A stretch of DNA of 13,683 bases, taken from positions 1 to 13,683 of the forward strand of contig CANQUW010000024.1 of the NCBI GenBank assembly GCA_947627145.1. The letters are read 5' to 3'. Made by a program: the position numbers and the translations under genes. Below the pieces are notes generated by a model. That model was not told the DNA's origin. It saw only the letters and a list, made by a program, of their open reading frames with translations, and ran no database searches. The DNA comes from an uncultured Bacilli bacterium (GTDB lineage Bacteria > Bacillota_I > Bacilli_A > RF39 > UBA660). Positions 12,630 through 13,683 of this stretch are shown piece by piece; positions within the stretch are counted from its first letter, which is position 1, and every line of letters begins with the position of its first letter.

Positions 12630-13641
12630 ACTTCATTGTAGGTATTGCGCTTATTGATGATGCTACTTCTATTAATTCATCTTGGCTCATAACATCACTT
12701 ACAATATAGTAATCTATTCCATTACTTGACCAAGTTAATGAATCATCTGACATAACTCCATAGGAATCCATTAGTTGATATGGTTCTCCAAATGTTGGTA
12801 TTACAGTAAATTCATCTTCTCTTGTTGAGGTTTCTTCTACTAGCAAAAATGATTTATCTCCTTCAAAAGTCATTATAACTCTTTCACCATTATCTTTTTT
12901 TACTTTTTCTTCATTAGTTAATTTTGTGTTTTTGGGTAATACTAAGGGATATATGCTATCATCTATACTACTTGTTTGTTTAGTTTTTTCTTCTACGTTT
13001 GCACTTTTCATAGTTTTTTCTAAGTCGAAATAATCTTTATTAAATGTTGGATGGTAATCTATTTTATTAAATTTCATAGTAATATTAGGAATATTATCTT
13101 CATTTAATACATCTATTTGTTTCAATTTTAAATTTTTATTTATTTGGATTTTTTGTTTCTTTAATTTTTTATTATTTGGATAGTTTACTTTTGTTACTAG
13201 ACTATATCCTTCTTTAGTTTTCTTAAAAGTTCTTTCTTTATCATTTTTTATATCATTTAATATTGATTTTAAGAGATATACTTGGGAATTATTATATGGC
13301 CAATCACTTTGGAATTTAAAACTTTTATTTAATGATGGATTTAATATATAAACTCCTTCATTATTTTTTAAAATTATTTGTTCATGATTATTAGAAGTAT
13401 TTTTTAAACTTACTTTATATTTATCATCTTTTTGATATGATACTTCTACATCATAATTATATACATCATCATTATTTGTTATTTCTAAAGTCCCTTTTAA
13501 ATTATAGGCATTACTTTTATTTATTTTCTTTTCTAAATCTTTAATAACTTCTTTTTCTCCATATTTTCCACATCCTGTTAAGAATAAGGTACATATAAAC
13601 ATAAGGCATAATAAAGATATTTTTAATAATTTATTTTTCAT
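12628..13641 (-). CDS. Lipoprotein, LolA/YdcC-like with DUF4367-like C-terminus
   Basis: A 337-residue lipoprotein on the outer face of the membrane. The signal peptide ends in the lipobox LTGC (Cys24 lipidated). The middle (about 30-210) has alternating strands such as NLKGTLEITNN, DVEVSYQKDDKYKVSLK and KQKIQINKNLKLKQIDV, the half-barrel pattern of LolA/RseB-like proteins. The C-terminal part (about 230-337) ends in GIDYYIVSDVMSQDELIEVA, like DUF4367 domains. In Firmicutes such lipoproteins include YdcC and the germination factor GerS; which role applies cannot be told here, and no spore genes are in the window. The start is supported by GGGAGGTCTTT before ATG. It is followed by a terminator and a separate promoter for the next gene. 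Confidence 0.75.
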   Translation of the reverse strand: MKNKLLKISLLCLMFICTLFLTGCGKYGEKEVIKDLEKKINKSNAYNLKGTLEITNNDDVYNYDVEVSYQKDDKYKVSLKNTSNNHEQIILKNNEGVYILNPSLNKSFKFQSDWPYNNSQVYLLKSILNDIKNDKERTFKKTKEGYSLVTKVNYPNNKKLKKQKIQINKNLKLKQIDVLNEDNIPNITMKFNKIDYHPTFNKDYFDLEKTMKSANVEEKTKQTSSIDDSIYPLVLPKNTKLTNEEKVKKDNGERVIMTFEGDKSFLLVEETSTREDEFTVIPTFGEPYQLMDSYGVMSDDSLTWSSNGIDYYIVSDVMSQDELIEVASSISAIPTMK

Positions 13642-13668
13642 AAAGACCTCCCTTTACTCTTTCATTTA

Positions 13669-13674
13669 ATTATA
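13669..13674 (-). promoter_or_regulatory. -10 box of the lipoprotein gene (promoter cut by window end)
   Basis: A perfect TATAAT on the minus strand, 27 bases before the ATG. The -35 box would lie past the window end, so the promoter cannot be judged fully. Confidence 0.4.
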
Positions 13675-13683
13675 TGGATATTT

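Noticed and set aside
1..13683. CRISPR array, rRNA, replication origin or phage module
   Set aside because: I looked for regular spaced repeats, rRNA segments, DnaA-box clusters and phage structural genes and saw none.

Overview
The window is low-GC DNA from a Gram-positive-type Firmicute. Codons are AT-rich, Shine-Dalgarno sites are strong (GGAGG/GGAGGT), and the surface biology is Gram-positive: sortase, thioester/Cna-B surface protein, lipoprotein, VanY-type peptidase. A gut-associated Bacilli lineage of the RF39/Erysipelotrichales kind is my guess, but nothing here fixes the taxon. The standard code applies: tryptophan-rich families read through with TGG only, and every stop is TAA except one TAG.

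Layout. Positions 1-77 look like the end of an IS21-type insertion sequence lying mostly outside the window. Next, on the minus strand, come a GH31 family glycosidase (95-2509) and a two-gene unit encoding a membrane-anchored VanY-type D,D-carboxypeptidase and a short type IV pilin-like protein (2584-4098). Divergent from these on the plus strand are a YtqA-type radical SAM protein (4187-5122), a membrane protein with two Ig-like repeats (5209-5949, closed by a clear terminator), and a surface-display pair: a secreted thioester-domain/Cna-B protein (6134-7600) overlapping its sortase (7572-8147). The sortase transcript ends in a terminator whose arms hold the stop codons of both convergent genes.

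The rest is on the minus strand: an S41/PDZ C-terminal processing peptidase (8156-9421), a DAHP synthase for the shikimate pathway (9623-10435) with a long leader, a RhuM family protein (10794-11768), tRNA-Asn(GTT) (11893-11969), a membrane-anchored thioredoxin-fold protein lacking CXXC (11993-12553) and a LolA/DUF4367-like lipoprotein (12628-13641).

The most interesting signal is the 340-base stretch before the DAHP synthase gene. It has a TTGACA promoter, an untracked 41-residue ORF in which 10 residues are Phe, Tyr or Trp, a strong Rho-independent terminator just ahead of the aro gene's ribosome binding site, and a 9-base segment at the 3' end of the small ORF that can pair with the terminator's 5' arm. 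Together these form a plausible trp/phe-style ribosome-mediated attenuator, in a phylum where T-box or TRAP control is better known. Other points worth a look are a GH31 enzyme with Ser where the acid/base Asp is expected, a palindrome on the -35 box of the surface-protein promoter, and a sortase with Gln in the Arg position.
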